A DNA stretch of 64,000 nucleotides from Parerythrobacter aestuarii (GTDB lineage Bacteria > Pseudomonadota > Alphaproteobacteria > Sphingomonadales > Sphingomonadaceae). The notes under the pieces are model-generated. The model saw nothing but the letters and a program-made list of their open reading frames with translations. It did not search any database and had not been told where the DNA came from. A program made the position numbers and the translations under genes. Of this stretch, positions 63,987 to 64,000 are shown one piece after another; the stretch's first letter is position 1, and the number at the start of each line of letters is the position of its first letter. The stretch is taken from NCBI RefSeq assembly GCF_030140925.1, contig NZ_JARBWD010000001.1:2604001-2668000 (forward strand), given 5' to 3'.

Positions 63987-64000
63987 ACCTACACCTCTCT

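Overview
The window is GC-rich, gene-dense chromosomal DNA. Gene families, codon use and order point to an alphaproteobacterium of the order Sphingomonadales, most likely Erythrobacteraceae (Erythrobacter or Altererythrobacter type). This rests on recognising the families by eye, not on a search. No gene-free stretch exceeds 300 bases; the longest is about 230 bases (51243-51471). There is no phage, insertion sequence, CRISPR array or plasmid backbone, so this is core genome with accessory catabolic patches and dispersed palindromic repeats.

Layout. 1-3108: sugar patch with two paralogous SUT-like permeases around a ROK-family fructokinase. 3221-9116: tRNA-Ser(GGA), a small zincin, a cyclophilin-like isomerase, the long RelA/SpoT (p)ppGpp enzyme and a patatin-like lipoprotein. 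9113-15159: M1 aminopeptidase lipoprotein, a Rieske protein, a GH16 glucanase, hemF, pdeM and infC with an apparent ATA start. 15319-22245: a tandem DUF547 pair, an SLC13 carrier, a cystathionine gamma-synthase-family enzyme behind a structured leader, and an SDR with a degenerate active site. 22252-25656: tyrosinase, its divergent partner, small exported proteins and a J-domain protein.

25707-34403 is one co-directional minus-strand run: hisB-hisH-hisA-(membrane protein)-hisF-(PEP-CTERM miniprotein)-hisE-HIT, then ybgC-tolQ-tolR-tolA-tolB-pal. hisF carries an in-frame palindromic repeat in its active-site loop. 34486-36045: SspB-like ClpXP adaptor, a small conserved protein and gmk. 36060-40539: a membrane GGDEF-EAL enzyme and a cupredoxin-like protein diverge from a DUF3034 protein and a truncated globin.

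40677-51242 is a lipid or acyl-CoA catabolic patch: desaturase, two SDRs, three acyl-CoA dehydrogenases (two probably forming a heteromer), an MFS carrier, a zinc alcohol dehydrogenase and an ACAD10-type phosphotransferase. 51472-63986 is mixed: S8 protease with a lipobox and barrel-like C-terminus, dapD, M19 dipeptidase, S41 protease, and small redox, membrane and stress families.

Three repeat families recur: A (paired hairpins, four copies), B (long imperfect palindrome, two copies, one inside hisF) and C (one copy, ending 8 bases before an isomerase gene).
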